In this document: positions 1-6,533 of the stretch, in pieces
Layout: each line of letters opens with the position of its first letter
How positions within the stretch are numbered: the first letter of the stretch is position 1
Origin: an uncultured Thalassolituus sp.
GTDB lineage: Bacteria; Pseudomonadota; Gammaproteobacteria; Pseudomonadales; Oceanobacteraceae
Assembly (NCBI GenBank): GCA_913054055.1
Contig: CAJXIT010000073.1
Location: 1 to 11,845 of the forward strand
Direction of reading: 5' to 3'
Length of the DNA: 11,845 nt
Notes under the pieces: model-generated
Told to the model about the DNA's origin: nothing
Seen by the model: the letters and a program-made list of their open reading frames with translations, nothing else
Databases searched by the model: none
Program-made: the position numbers and the translations under genes

Positions 1-1
1 C

Positions 2-295
2 CCTGCTCATTTAGAAGCGTTGTACAAGCAATCGATGATTGTTGAAAGAAATGCGCAAAAAGCCAATGTGGTATTTACCCAACAACTTGAGTACGTAAAA
101 AATATATTGCACAAAGCTAAGCACTTATCTCCGGATGATGACTTTCATGAAACCCATGAAAGCCTTGTGAGCGAGCTGGATGTGCTTGAGCATCATTTAG
201 AGCGATTACTTGGGGAAATGAAAAAGAATGTTAAATTAGGGGAGAAGCTACAGCAGTCTGTTGCAAATATTGACCCTGAAATAGGAGTGATATAA
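2..295 (+). CDS. C-terminal fragment of an unrecognised coiled-coil protein
   Basis: The reading frame is open from the left edge of the window to a TAA at 293-295, so only the last 97 residues are present and the true start lies outside. A TTG at 20 could be read as a start, but the frame continues upstream of it without a stop and no ribosome binding site precedes it. The fragment is hydrophilic, rich in Glu, Lys, Leu and His, and looks largely helical, with heptad-like leucine spacing (LVSELDVLEHHLERLLGEM), which suggests a coiled coil. There is no membrane segment or catalytic motif. I do not recognise the family. It converges on the PAS/CheC/CheY operon, with only 24 nt between the two stop codons. 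That proximity does not by itself imply a signalling role. Confidence 0.6.
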   Translation, partial: PAHLEALYKQSMIVERNAQKANVVFTQQLEYVKNILHKAKHLSPDDDFHETHESLVSELDVLEHHLERLLGEMKKNVKLGEKLQQSVANIDPEIGVI

Positions 296-306
296 ACATT
301 CAACTA

Positions 307-326
307 CCGCTAGTATAAACTAGCGG
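307..326. terminator. Hairpin between convergent genes (weak terminator candidate)
   Basis: CCGCTAG at 307-313 pairs perfectly with CTAGCGG at 320-326 around a 6-nt loop. It sits between the coiled-coil gene ending at 295 and the leftward PAS gene, and its right arm contains that gene's last codons and TAG stop. Neither side has a proper U-tract, so it may protect the 3' ends or terminate only weakly. Confidence 0.4.
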
Positions 327-787
327 GCATCCAGCAAAGATTTAATACCTTCCAAATCTCGCTTACTCATGGCCGAGTTAGTGACATCGTAAACAATTAA
401 ACAAATATGCTCAGTGCTGCCATCCACATTATTTAAAGGAATAATAGTGGCGTTTTGATGCATGAATTCTGCACGACCAGTAATGGGGTGATTATTATGA
501 AAGCGAAACAGATAAGGCCTTTGTTCGCTAATGGTAAACGCCCGGGTATTTAATAAAAAAACTGACTCCGCTTTTTTCTTAAACCAGTCTTCATCAATTT
601 CATCAAATAAACTGAATAAATTTTTACCCTTAACCTCATCAGGGCTTATGCCACTATGGTTCTCCATAAATCCATTCCATAGTTTAATCGAATAACTACG
701 ATCCAGTACCACTAAACCCACATCAATGGTCTGCAAAATGTCCATCAGCCAATGAAGTTCCGTCATTTCTAGTTGTGAATCTGTCAT
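320..787 (-). CDS. Small single-domain PAS protein
   Basis: This 155-residue protein is almost entirely one PAS domain (about residues 12-138). The fold is suggested by an opening strand 'GLVVLDRSYSIKLWN', a loop with 'GISPDEVKGKNLFSLF' typical of PAS helices, and a closing strand 'HICLIVYDVT' before a short C-terminal helix. It has no kinase, GGDEF, EAL or methyl-accepting output domain and no membrane segment, so it is probably a cytosolic sensor or adaptor acting through a partner. A strong GGAGGA ribosome binding site lies 6 nt before the ATG, inside the end of the CheC-type gene. The two genes are 2 nt apart and surely cotranscribed. No heme- or flavin-binding signature could be assigned, so the ligand is unknown. 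The domain call is firm; the role as input to the CheY/CheC pair is inferred from operon position. Confidence 0.85.
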   Translation of the reverse strand: MTDSQLEMTELHWLMDILQTIDVGLVVLDRSYSIKLWNGFMENHSGISPDEVKGKNLFSLFDEIDEDWFKKKAESVFLLNTRAFTISEQRPYLFRFHNNHPITGRAEFMHQNATIIPLNNVDGSTEHICLIVYDVTNSAMSKRDLEGIKSLLDAR

Positions 788-789
788 AT

Positions 790-1404
790 TCAGTCCTCCA
801 ATAAAAAGCTAATTAAGCGGTTCATGTGGTGAACACTTTCTTCAGTGAACAGTAATAACAAGTCACAGTTGATATTGTGATCTTCTATGGTGTAATTAAT
901 TTCTATGGCCATGGTCCGTTGCCAGGTGGCGTGTTTTTCATCCAGTAATTCATTGATGGGTCTATGGCGGCCCAATATTACGGGGTGGCTTTGGCTAAAA
1001 TTAATATCTAGCTGCTTACCTATGCCCTGAATGCATGCTCCATTTAGTACGTTGGCCACATCCATAAGCATTTCTAACTCTTCTTCTTGTGTTTGTGTCT
1101 GAGAGTATTTTAAGAGCTGGGAGATGTCTTTAAAGCTGGCATCATTGAAGATCAACAGTGCTTCGCCAGCAACGCCCGCACCAATAAATCCCTGGCAAAC
1201 TGCACTGACGCTGGGGGCGTCTTCTAATGACTTTATCGTCATTTTGAATTCGCTACGCTCAATGATATTGACATTAGGAATGGGTAAAACCACATAAACC
1301 CCAAGTAACCTAGCTAAACGATCCGCAGCTTGGCCCATGGCCACGTTGGTGATTTCTTGATAGCAGTCTCTTTCATCTTCAGTTAAAGCTGTCACTTCAG
1401 GCAT
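790..1404 (-). CDS. CheC-type CheY-P phosphatase/chemotaxis protein
   Basis: This 204-residue CheC/CheX-family protein is predicted to dephosphorylate CheY-like receivers or act as a chemotaxis adaptor. The first family signature (D/S-x3-E-x2-N, then Pro about 21 residues on) is present as D13, E17, N20 followed by 'VVLPIP'. A second half-site is visible as E111-x3-D115-x2-N118 with a later 'HP'. Its expected Glu is Asp, so the second site may be weaker. I chose the ATG at 1404 over an in-frame TTG at 1416 because a GGAGGT Shine-Dalgarno sequence (1409-1414) lies 4 nt before the ATG and overlaps the TTG. The gene overlaps the 3' end of the receiver gene by 8 nt, indicating translational coupling and a matched receiver-phosphatase pair. 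No CheD, the usual CheC partner in other bacteria, is visible here. Confidence 0.82.
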   Translation of the reverse strand: MPEVTALTEDERDCYQEITNVAMGQAADRLARLLGVYVVLPIPNVNIIERSEFKMTIKSLEDAPSVSAVCQGFIGAGVAGEALLIFNDASFKDISQLLKYSQTQTQEEELEMLMDVANVLNGACIQGIGKQLDINFSQSHPVILGRHRPINELLDEKHATWQRTMAIEINYTIEDHNINCDLLLLFTEESVHHMNRLISFLLED

Positions 1405-1777
1405 CGTCACCTCCAATCATGCCGTACTCTGAAAGCACGCTGGAGATTTTGCTTTGATCAACGGGTTTCTTGATGAATTCAATGGCGCCTAGTTTTTTTA
1501 CCCGCTCTCTTGCTTCTGGTTGAATATCTCCAGAGACCACGATGACCATAATGGGTAAGTCATCCTTACGAATGGCCTCAAGAGTTTGGTAGCCATCAAG
1601 TACCGGCATGGTTAAATCCAAAAACATCAGCTCTTGGCCACCGGCTTTAATGATATCTATGGCTTCTTGGCCATTTTTTGCAAAGGTAACATCGGTTGGC
1701 CAATTATCTGGAAGGGCTCGTGACATCTGCTTTCTAGCCATATTCGAGTCGTCACAAATAAGCACTTTTGTCGTCAT
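1397..1777 (-). CDS. CheY-like single-domain response regulator
   Basis: This 126-residue protein is one complete receiver domain with no DNA-binding or enzymatic output. The acidic pocket is D9 and D10, the phospho-acceptor is D54 in 'FLDLTMP', the switch Ser is S82 in 'VVSGD', and the conserved lysine is K104 in 'IKKP'. All catalytic positions are intact, so it should be phosphorylated. As a stand-alone receiver it acts by protein-protein contact, as CheY does at the flagellar switch or in phosphorelays. It is first in the operon ahead of the CheC-type phosphatase, whose start it overlaps, so its phosphorylation is probably controlled by that product. No histidine kinase sits in this operon. 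Its ribosome binding site is poor (nothing better than a GGT near the ATG), while the downstream gene has a strong one. Whether it serves chemotaxis or another pathway cannot be told from sequence. Confidence 0.9.
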   Translation of the reverse strand: MTTKVLICDDSNMARKQMSRALPDNWPTDVTFAKNGQEAIDIIKAGGQELMFLDLTMPVLDGYQTLEAIRKDDLPIMVIVVSGDIQPEARERVKKLGAIEFIKKPVDQSKISSVLSEYGMIGGDDA

Positions 1778-1813
1778 ATACCACAGGGGTCCATTTACGT
1801 GTCTATATATTAG

Positions 1814-1842
1814 AGTTAAGGCCGCATTCGCTTAGCTGGCAA
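1814..1842 (-). promoter_or_regulatory. Possible promoter of the receiver/CheC/PAS operon
   Basis: Read leftward, TTGCCA (1837-1842, five of six consensus bases) is followed 17 nt later by TTAACT (1814-1819, three of six). This would start transcription about 30 nt before the receiver start codon. The -35 is good and the -10 is poor; a TATATA slightly downstream is an alternative. The rest of the 203-bp gap (1778-1980) holds no gene I can support. Confidence 0.28.
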
Positions 1843-1929
1843 GTAAAATGGATGGGATGTTCAAGCGCAGAAGCGCTTAGATAGCAGGGCTTAAACGAGA
1901 TGAAAATTTGAATGAAGTAGATAAGTACT

Positions 1930-1956
1930 CATCACCAAGCTTTTAACAAGGTGATG
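1930..1956. terminator. Inverted repeat after plsC (weak terminator candidate)
   Basis: CATCACC (1930-1936) pairs with GGTGATG (1950-1956) around a 13-nt loop that contains AAGCTT. It lies 24 nt past the plsC stop in the direction of transcription. No run of T follows on the leftward strand, so termination is uncertain and read-through into the receiver operon is possible. Confidence 0.3.
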
Positions 1957-1980
1957 GTTATTGTGCGGTGCCAAGCAGTT

Positions 1981-2724
1981 TTATGATTGAGAGCTTGCAG
2001 GGGTGCCTTGAGCAGCTTTTTCGGTTAATTCTTTAATAACCTTGTTCATGTCGTTGTGACATTTTTCCATAAGCTCAGGAATGTCTTTATTTGTCATGTT
2101 AGAAGTATCAATGGCAGGTAAAACACGTACGTAAGCATCATTGTTGTTGAGTTGATCAAGGCTGAAGTTGTCTAGATAACTGCTGGCGCATATCGGGACG
2201 ATAGGTACACCCGCGTTAATGGCCGTTACAAATGCCCCTTTCTTAAATGGCAGCATGTTTTTGCCGTGGTTACGGGTGCCTTCGGCAAAGAACCAAATAT
2301 TTGTGTTTTTCTTTGTCAGTGCTGTTTTGGTGACTTCCATGGCTTCCATGGCTTTTTTTGCATTACCACGGTCAATCAGGATATTTCCTGCTAGCCAGTA
2401 TAGTTGACCAAATAACGGGGCCCATTTAAGGCTCTTTTTGCCGATACTTACAGTACGTTCAGGAACAATGCTACCTACAACAAATAAATCCCAATTACTT
2501 TGGTGATTACAAACCACAATAAAGTTCTGATCTTTAGGGAAGTTATCTGTGTCTTCATGGTGCACTTTAATGCCTATGATAGGCAGTCCAATTCTTGAAT
2601 AGGTTTGAGCGCAAATACGGCTGTTAGTAGGGTGGAAAGGGCGCAAAATACCTGCTGCCAAGCCAATAAATGAGCCAATCACAAAGTGGATTGATAATAA
2701 GAAATAACGGACTAAACGGACCAT
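1981..2724 (-). CDS. plsC: 1-acyl-sn-glycerol-3-phosphate acyltransferase
   Basis: This 247-residue enzyme is predicted to transfer an acyl group to the sn-2 position of lysophosphatidate, giving phosphatidate for membrane phospholipid synthesis at the inner face of the cytoplasmic membrane. All four family blocks are visible: the catalytic NHQSNWD (His74, Asp79), GNILIDR (113-119), FAEGTR (146-151, the usual Pro replaced by Ala) and VPIVP (173-177). An N-terminal hydrophobic segment (about 7-26) should anchor it in the membrane. Length is normal for the family. The ATG at 2724 is preceded by a weak GGGTGG. It is divergent from an acyl-CoA dehydrogenase across 236 bp. Because many genomes carry several PlsC paralogues with different acyl preferences, the exact substrate is not certain, and the symbol denotes the family. 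Confidence 0.88.
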   Translation of the reverse strand: MVRLVRYFLLSIHFVIGSFIGLAAGILRPFHPTNSRICAQTYSRIGLPIIGIKVHHEDTDNFPKDQNFIVVCNHQSNWDLFVVGSIVPERTVSIGKKSLKWAPLFGQLYWLAGNILIDRGNAKKAMEAMEVTKTALTKKNTNIWFFAEGTRNHGKNMLPFKKGAFVTAINAGVPIVPICASSYLDNFSLDQLNNNDAYVRVLPAIDTSNMTNKDIPELMEKCHNDMNKVIKELTEKAAQGTPASSQS

Positions 2725-2889
2725 AAAACCACCCTAAATCAAATGTGTGGCGAGCATACAGATGTTTACTGAAATCCTCTAGTAATTTATGGCTATATGC
2801 GCTTAAAACTCTGTATTTTTACTCTAATTTTTGAATGCGATAAATGCTTTATAGAGGGCCATATATTTGGTCAACGGCTTTGAACTTTA

Positions 2890-2942
2890 TTGTTCTTTTC
2901 ACATTAGCGTGAATAGGGTGAAATAGAGCACAATAAGAACAA
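2890..2942. promoter_or_regulatory. Nested inverted repeats upstream of the acyl-CoA dehydrogenase
   Basis: An outer perfect 8-bp inverted repeat, TTGTTCTT (2890-2897) and AAGAACAA (2935-2942), flanks an inner TTCAC (2898-2902) / GTGAA (2909-2913) pair with a 6-nt spacer. A third GTGAA follows at 2919-2923. The right outer arm ends 18 nt before the ATG. This arrangement fits a regulator operator, but no specific regulator motif is recognised and I found no convincing -35/-10 pair here. Confidence 0.35.
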
Positions 2943-2960
2943 CTAAAGAATGAAACCCTT

Positions 2961-4088
2961 ATGAGTCAAGAGTTAGAGTTATTCCGACAGTCATTGCATC
3001 GATTTTTAGATCAAGAGGTTGCCCCGCACTATCATGAATGGGAAGAAGCTGGGCTAATCCCGCGTGATGTATGGAAGACCCTTGGTCGAGCGGGTTTTTT
3101 ATGTGTCGACATGCCCATTGAGTACGGTGGATGTGGTGGGGATTTTAATATGTCAGCGATTGTGGTTGAAATATTGTCTCAGCGTGGTTATGCGGCACTT
3201 GCAACCAATGTATCGGTTCACAGCGATATTGTGGCCCCTTATATTGCCCATTTAGGCAATGAAGAGCAAAAGTCACAATGGCTGCCTAAACTAGCCAGTG
3301 GCGATGCTGTTGGCGCCATTGCCATGACTGAGCCGGGTGCAGGCAGTGATTTACAAGCGATGAAGTGCCAAGCAAAAAAAGTGGATGGCGGTTACAGCAT
3401 TAGTGGCCAGAAAACCTTTATTACAAACGGCCAGCATGCAGACGTATGCATTGTTGCAGCAAAAACGGATGTGAATGCCGGAGCCAAAGGCATCAGTTTA
3501 TTTTTATTACAAAAATCAGACCAGGGCTATGACGTTGGTACGAATTTGAAAAAAATTGGCCAGCATTCAGGCGATACTTCTGAACTCTTTTTTAATGAAG
3601 TGTTTGCTAAAGAACCTTTAGGTGAATTAAATAAAGGGTTCATGCACCTCATGAATGAACTTCCAAGAGAGCGATTGATTTTATCCATCGGCGCCATTGG
3701 CGCATGCATCGGAATGCTGGATATGACAGTTGAATACGTGAAGCAAAGGCAGATTTTTGGACAAGCCCTAAGTGACTTACAAAATACCCGATTCGTTTTA
3801 GCTCACCTAGATACACAATTAAGTGTTAGTCAAGCGTTTATTCAGCAATGCATTGGTTTATATGAAAATCAGCAGTTAACGGCAGCTATGGCATCTAAGG
3901 CCAAGCTTTCTAGCACTGAATTACAATGCCAATTAGCCGATGACTGTTTGCAGTTATTTGGTGGCTACGGTTACATGGAAGAGTACCCAATCGCTAGAGC
4001 ATTCTTAGATGCGCGAGTTCAGCGCATTTATGGTGGAGCATCTGAAGTGATGAAAGAGATCATTGCACGGGACTTGATTGGAAAATAA
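2961..4088 (+). CDS. Acyl-CoA dehydrogenase, long/branched-chain type
   Basis: This 375-residue flavoprotein is predicted to oxidise acyl-CoA to trans-2-enoyl-CoA using FAD, passing electrons to electron-transfer flavoprotein. The first family signature is AMTEPGAGSD (121-130) and the second is the region QLFGGYGYMEEYP (331-343) onward. The usual catalytic Glu of medium- and short-chain enzymes, in 'IYEG', is Gly358 here ('IYGG'). The glutamate in 'ELPRERL' (Glu237) matches the helix-G base used by long-chain and isovaleryl-CoA dehydrogenases, so the enzyme should be active and of that class. The start at 2961 gives the normal N-terminus for the family, although the ribosome binding site is weak. 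It converges on fadH, consistent with joint use in fatty-acid or branched-chain breakdown. Exact chain-length preference is not deducible. Confidence 0.9.
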   Translation: MSQELELFRQSLHRFLDQEVAPHYHEWEEAGLIPRDVWKTLGRAGFLCVDMPIEYGGCGGDFNMSAIVVEILSQRGYAALATNVSVHSDIVAPYIAHLGNEEQKSQWLPKLASGDAVGAIAMTEPGAGSDLQAMKCQAKKVDGGYSISGQKTFITNGQHADVCIVAAKTDVNAGAKGISLFLLQKSDQGYDVGTNLKKIGQHSGDTSELFFNEVFAKEPLGELNKGFMHLMNELPRERLILSIGAIGACIGMLDMTVEYVKQRQIFGQALSDLQNTRFVLAHLDTQLSVSQAFIQQCIGLYENQQLTAAMASKAKLSSTELQCQLADDCLQLFGGYGYMEEYPIARAFLDARVQRIYGGASEVMKEIIARDLIGK

Positions 4089-4112
4089 GTGGGTGTGTTT
4101 TAAGGAAATAAA

Positions 4113-4155
4113 AAGACTTCTTTCCATCACCTGACAAATGAGAAAAAGAAGTCTT
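4113..4155. terminator. Bidirectional terminator hairpin
   Basis: AAGACTTCTTT (4113-4123) and AAAGAAGTCTT (4145-4155) form a perfect 11-bp stem with a 21-nt loop. On the + strand six Ts follow at 4161-4166; on the - strand the stem runs directly into TTTTTATTT. It can therefore serve both the acyl-CoA dehydrogenase and fadH. Confidence 0.7.
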
Positions 4156-4158
4156 ACT

Positions 4159-4175
4159 GCTTTTTTAGAAAAAGC
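4159..4175. terminator. Small A/T hairpin within the convergent terminator region
   Basis: GCTTTTT (4159-4165) and AAAAAGC (4169-4175) form a 7-bp stem with a 3-nt loop. It lies between two longer hairpins and supplies U-rich tails to both of them. It is an A/T-rich helper element and less likely to act alone. Confidence 0.5.
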
Positions 4176-4207
4176 ATTTAAGTGAACCGGGCGTGATTCA
4201 CTTAAAT
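4176..4207. terminator. Hairpin immediately after fadH
   Basis: ATTTAAGTGAA (4176-4186) and TTCACTTAAAT (4197-4207) form a perfect 11-bp stem with a 10-nt G/C-rich loop, 13 nt beyond the fadH stop. Read leftward it is followed by GCTTTTTC, as expected for an intrinsic terminator of fadH, although the stem itself is A/T-rich. Confidence 0.65.
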
Positions 4208-4220
4208 CTGGTTGGCTTGG

Positions 4221-6269
4221 TTATAGGCTTGCAGCCAATTCAGAAGCCAATTTAATAGCACGTTTAGCATCCAACTCACCAGCGAACTCAGCACCACCTA
4301 CAAGATGCAAGCCAAAGTTGTGATCATGATTGCCTTGTAACTCTTTAAAGAGCTCGTTTACGCTTACTTGGCCGGCACACAGTACAACATGATCCACATC
4401 CAATACCCGTTGATCAATCACGTCACCGTCTTTATTGCTGATCGTAATGTGTAGGCCATCATCATCAATCTTGTCATAGCCAACACCTGCGATCATTTCG
4501 ACGCCTTTCATTTTCACTGCAGCGCGGTGAACCCAGCCAGACGTTTTATTTAATCCGCGACCCAGCGAAGTGGTTTTACGTTGTAGCATATAAACTTTAC
4601 GAGGAGAAGGTACAATCTCCATTGGTTGTAGCCCACCCGAGGTGCTGTTTTCAATGTCTACTCCCCACTCTTTAAACCAGCTTTCTTTGTTTAAAGTGAG
4701 AGATTCACCTTGGTGTGTTAAATATTCACTGACATCAAAGCCAATACCGCCAGCGCCCATGACGGCTACTTTTTCACCTAGATTAAGGCCTTTGCCTAGC
4801 AGCTCTTGATAAGTGACAACTTTTTCATGATCAATGCCTAGCATGTTAGGAACGCGCGGTTCTACACCAGTAGAAATGATAATTTCATCAAAACCTGCAT
4901 CTTTTAGATCGTCGGCACTGACAAAGGTATTAAGTTTCAGGTCAATGTTATGAACTTCAATCATTTTGTTGTAGTAGCGAATGGTCTCTACAAATTCTTC
5001 TTTACCAGGGATTTTACTGGCGAATAAAAATTGCCCACCAATGGTGTCGCGACCTTCAAAAATAGTCACTTTGTGGCCTCGTTTTGCAGCAACCGTAGCC
5101 GCGGCTAAGCCAGCAGGTCCAGAGCCAACTACCGCAACTTTTTTAGGCATGTGTGTTGGGGTGTATAAAAGCTCTGTTTCATGACATGCGCGAGGGTTTA
5201 CTAAGCAGCTTGAGCGTTTGTTTTGAAAGGTATGATCCAAGCATGCTTGGTTACAAGCGATACAGGTATTGATTTCATCTGCACGGCCTTCAGCGGCTTT
5301 ATTAACCCATTCGCTGTCTGCAAGAAAAGGACGAGCCATGGAAATCATATCCGCTTTGCCACTGGCTAAAATTTCTTCAGCGGTATCTGGCATGTTAATA
5401 CGGTTAGAAGCAATAACAGGAATATTAACTGCATCTTTTACTTTTGCAGTTGGGTCAACAAATGCAGCACGAGGCACTGAGGTTACGATGGTAGGAACAC
5501 GGGCTTCATGCCAACCGATACCACTGTTGATGATGGTTACACCCGCTTTTTCAAGTTCTTGGGCAAGTTGAATCACTTCATCCATGCTTGAGCCGCCTTC
5601 AACAAGGTCGATCATGGACAAGCGGAAAATAATGATGAAATTTTCACCCACTTCTTTACGAACCGTGCGAATGATTTCAAGCGCCAAGCGCATGCGGTTT
5701 TCATAAGAGCCGCCAAACTCATCATCACGTTGGTTGGTGCGCTTATTTAAAAACTGAGTAATGAAATAGCCTTCAGAACCCATGATTTCAACGCCATCGT
5801 AGCCAGCTTTTTGTGCAAGCTTGGCACTTTTGCCGTATTGGCGAATGGTTTTATAAACCCCTTTAGTGGTTAACGCTTTTGGTTTAAATGGCGTAATGGG
5901 AGATTTAATGGCAGAAGGGGCCACACTGTATGGGCTATAACCATAGCGTCCAGCATGAAGAATCTGAAGGCAGATTTTACCATCGGCTTCATGAACAGCT
6001 GAGGTAACTTTTTTGTGCATAGACACTTGTAAAGAGCTGCTTAAACGGCTGCCCAATGCGATCAATTCACCACGACGGTTAGGGGCAAAGCCACCTGTTA
6101 CTAATAAGCCACAACCACCGCGAGCACGTTCAGCAAAGTATTCAGCTAATTGGTTAAAGTGCCATGGACGATCTTCAAGGCCCGTGTGCATAGAGCCCAT
6201 CATGACTCGGTTCTTTAAGGTGGTGAAACCCAAGTCTAATGGGGCAAGCAAATTAGGATAGTGGCTCAT
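4221..6269 (-). CDS. fadH: NADPH-dependent 2,4-dienoyl-CoA reductase
   Basis: This 682-residue iron-sulfur flavoenzyme is predicted to reduce 2,4-dienoyl-CoA so that unsaturated fatty acids can finish beta-oxidation in the cytosol. The N-terminal half (about 1-330) is an Old-Yellow-Enzyme-type FMN barrel with the active-site pair Tyr168 (in 'GSEGYFITQFL') and His254 (in 'GWHEAR'), matching Tyr166 and His252 of the E. coli enzyme. Four cysteines for a 4Fe-4S cluster follow at 336, 339, 343 and 355. An FAD motif GSGPAG (382-387) and an NADPH motif GAGGIG (505-510) lie in the C-terminal half. Length is close to E. coli FadH (672). A leftward promoter and phased direct repeats lie upstream, and strong hairpins lie downstream. 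The enzyme complements the convergent acyl-CoA dehydrogenase. Confidence 0.95.
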   Translation of the reverse strand: MSHYPNLLAPLDLGFTTLKNRVMMGSMHTGLEDRPWHFNQLAEYFAERARGGCGLLVTGGFAPNRRGELIALGSRLSSSLQVSMHKKVTSAVHEADGKICLQILHAGRYGYSPYSVAPSAIKSPITPFKPKALTTKGVYKTIRQYGKSAKLAQKAGYDGVEIMGSEGYFITQFLNKRTNQRDDEFGGSYENRMRLALEIIRTVRKEVGENFIIIFRLSMIDLVEGGSSMDEVIQLAQELEKAGVTIINSGIGWHEARVPTIVTSVPRAAFVDPTAKVKDAVNIPVIASNRINMPDTAEEILASGKADMISMARPFLADSEWVNKAAEGRADEINTCIACNQACLDHTFQNKRSSCLVNPRACHETELLYTPTHMPKKVAVVGSGPAGLAAATVAAKRGHKVTIFEGRDTIGGQFLFASKIPGKEEFVETIRYYNKMIEVHNIDLKLNTFVSADDLKDAGFDEIIISTGVEPRVPNMLGIDHEKVVTYQELLGKGLNLGEKVAVMGAGGIGFDVSEYLTHQGESLTLNKESWFKEWGVDIENSTSGGLQPMEIVPSPRKVYMLQRKTTSLGRGLNKTSGWVHRAAVKMKGVEMIAGVGYDKIDDDGLHITISNKDGDVIDQRVLDVDHVVLCAGQVSVNELFKELQGNHDHNFGLHLVGGAEFAGELDAKRAIKLASELAASL

Positions 6270-6297
6270 TGATAGTCTCTCATGTTGTTATTGAGCA

Positions 6298-6326
6298 AAT
6301 ATAAGGTTCAATGTTTTTGACGTAAA
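6298..6326 (-). promoter_or_regulatory. Predicted sigma70-type promoter of fadH
   Basis: Read leftward, TTTACG (6321-6326, four of six consensus bases) is separated by exactly 17 nt from TATATT (6298-6303, five of six). This predicts transcription from about 6291 and a leader of about 20 nt before the fadH ATG at 6269. It is the best promoter match in the window. Confidence 0.55.
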
Positions 6327-6337
6327 TGACCTAACTT

Positions 6338-6375
6338 TGCAATTCAGTGATTAAACTGTGCAATTCAATCATTAA
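6338..6375. repeat. Two phased 17-bp direct repeats upstream of fadH
   Basis: TGCAATTCAGTGATTAA (6338-6354) and TGCAATTCAATCATTAA (6359-6375) differ at two positions and start 21 bp apart, two turns of the helix. Measured from the predicted fadH start near 6291, they centre near -55 and -76, a usual place for activator binding. They are 160-195 bp upstream of the flagellin gene, so they more likely serve fadH. Confidence 0.55.
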
Positions 6376-6445
6376 TGCTTATGTTGGGGCAAATTCTATA
6401 TTCAAAAACCATCTGGTTAGTGTTGAGTCTAGTTGCTTTTCATTC

Positions 6446-6476
6446 TTGGCGTCTTTTATCTGACTTGGGATATGAT
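6446..6476 (+). promoter_or_regulatory. Possible promoter of the flagellin gene
   Basis: TTGGCG (6446-6451) and TATGAT (6471-6476) resemble a sigma70 pair, but the 19-nt spacer is long. Neither a sigma54 (TGGC-N8-TTGC-like) nor a sigma28 (TAAA...GCCGATAA) element, which usually drive flagellins, was found in 6376-6533. The match is weak. Confidence 0.25.
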
Positions 6477-6533
6477 CGAAACAGCTGTGCAGATTTGTAT
6501 TGCATAGTGACTGGATTATCTGTGAGGTGTTGA

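Noticed and set aside
1405..1416. Upstream TTG start adding four residues to the CheC-type protein
   Set aside because: The GGAGGT ribosome binding site overlaps this region and is correctly spaced for the ATG at 1404, not for the TTG.
1863..1878. AAGCGC direct repeat and AAGCGCTT palindrome between plsC and the receiver operon
   Set aside because: It is very short, with no link to a promoter or terminator and only two copies; it is likely to be chance.
2848..2874. Leftward TTGACC / TATAAA pair as a plsC promoter
   Set aside because: The boxes match well, but the spacer is only 15 nt and the site is over 120 nt from the plsC start, so I do not list it as a feature.
5269..5571. 100-codon + strand open frame within fadH
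   Set aside because: It lies entirely antisense inside a full-length fadH with all motifs intact; its translation shows no family features and it has no ribosome binding site.
6013..6261. 82-codon + strand open frame opposite the fadH N-terminus
   Set aside because: It is antisense to the conserved FMN-barrel start of FadH and has no recognisable domain.
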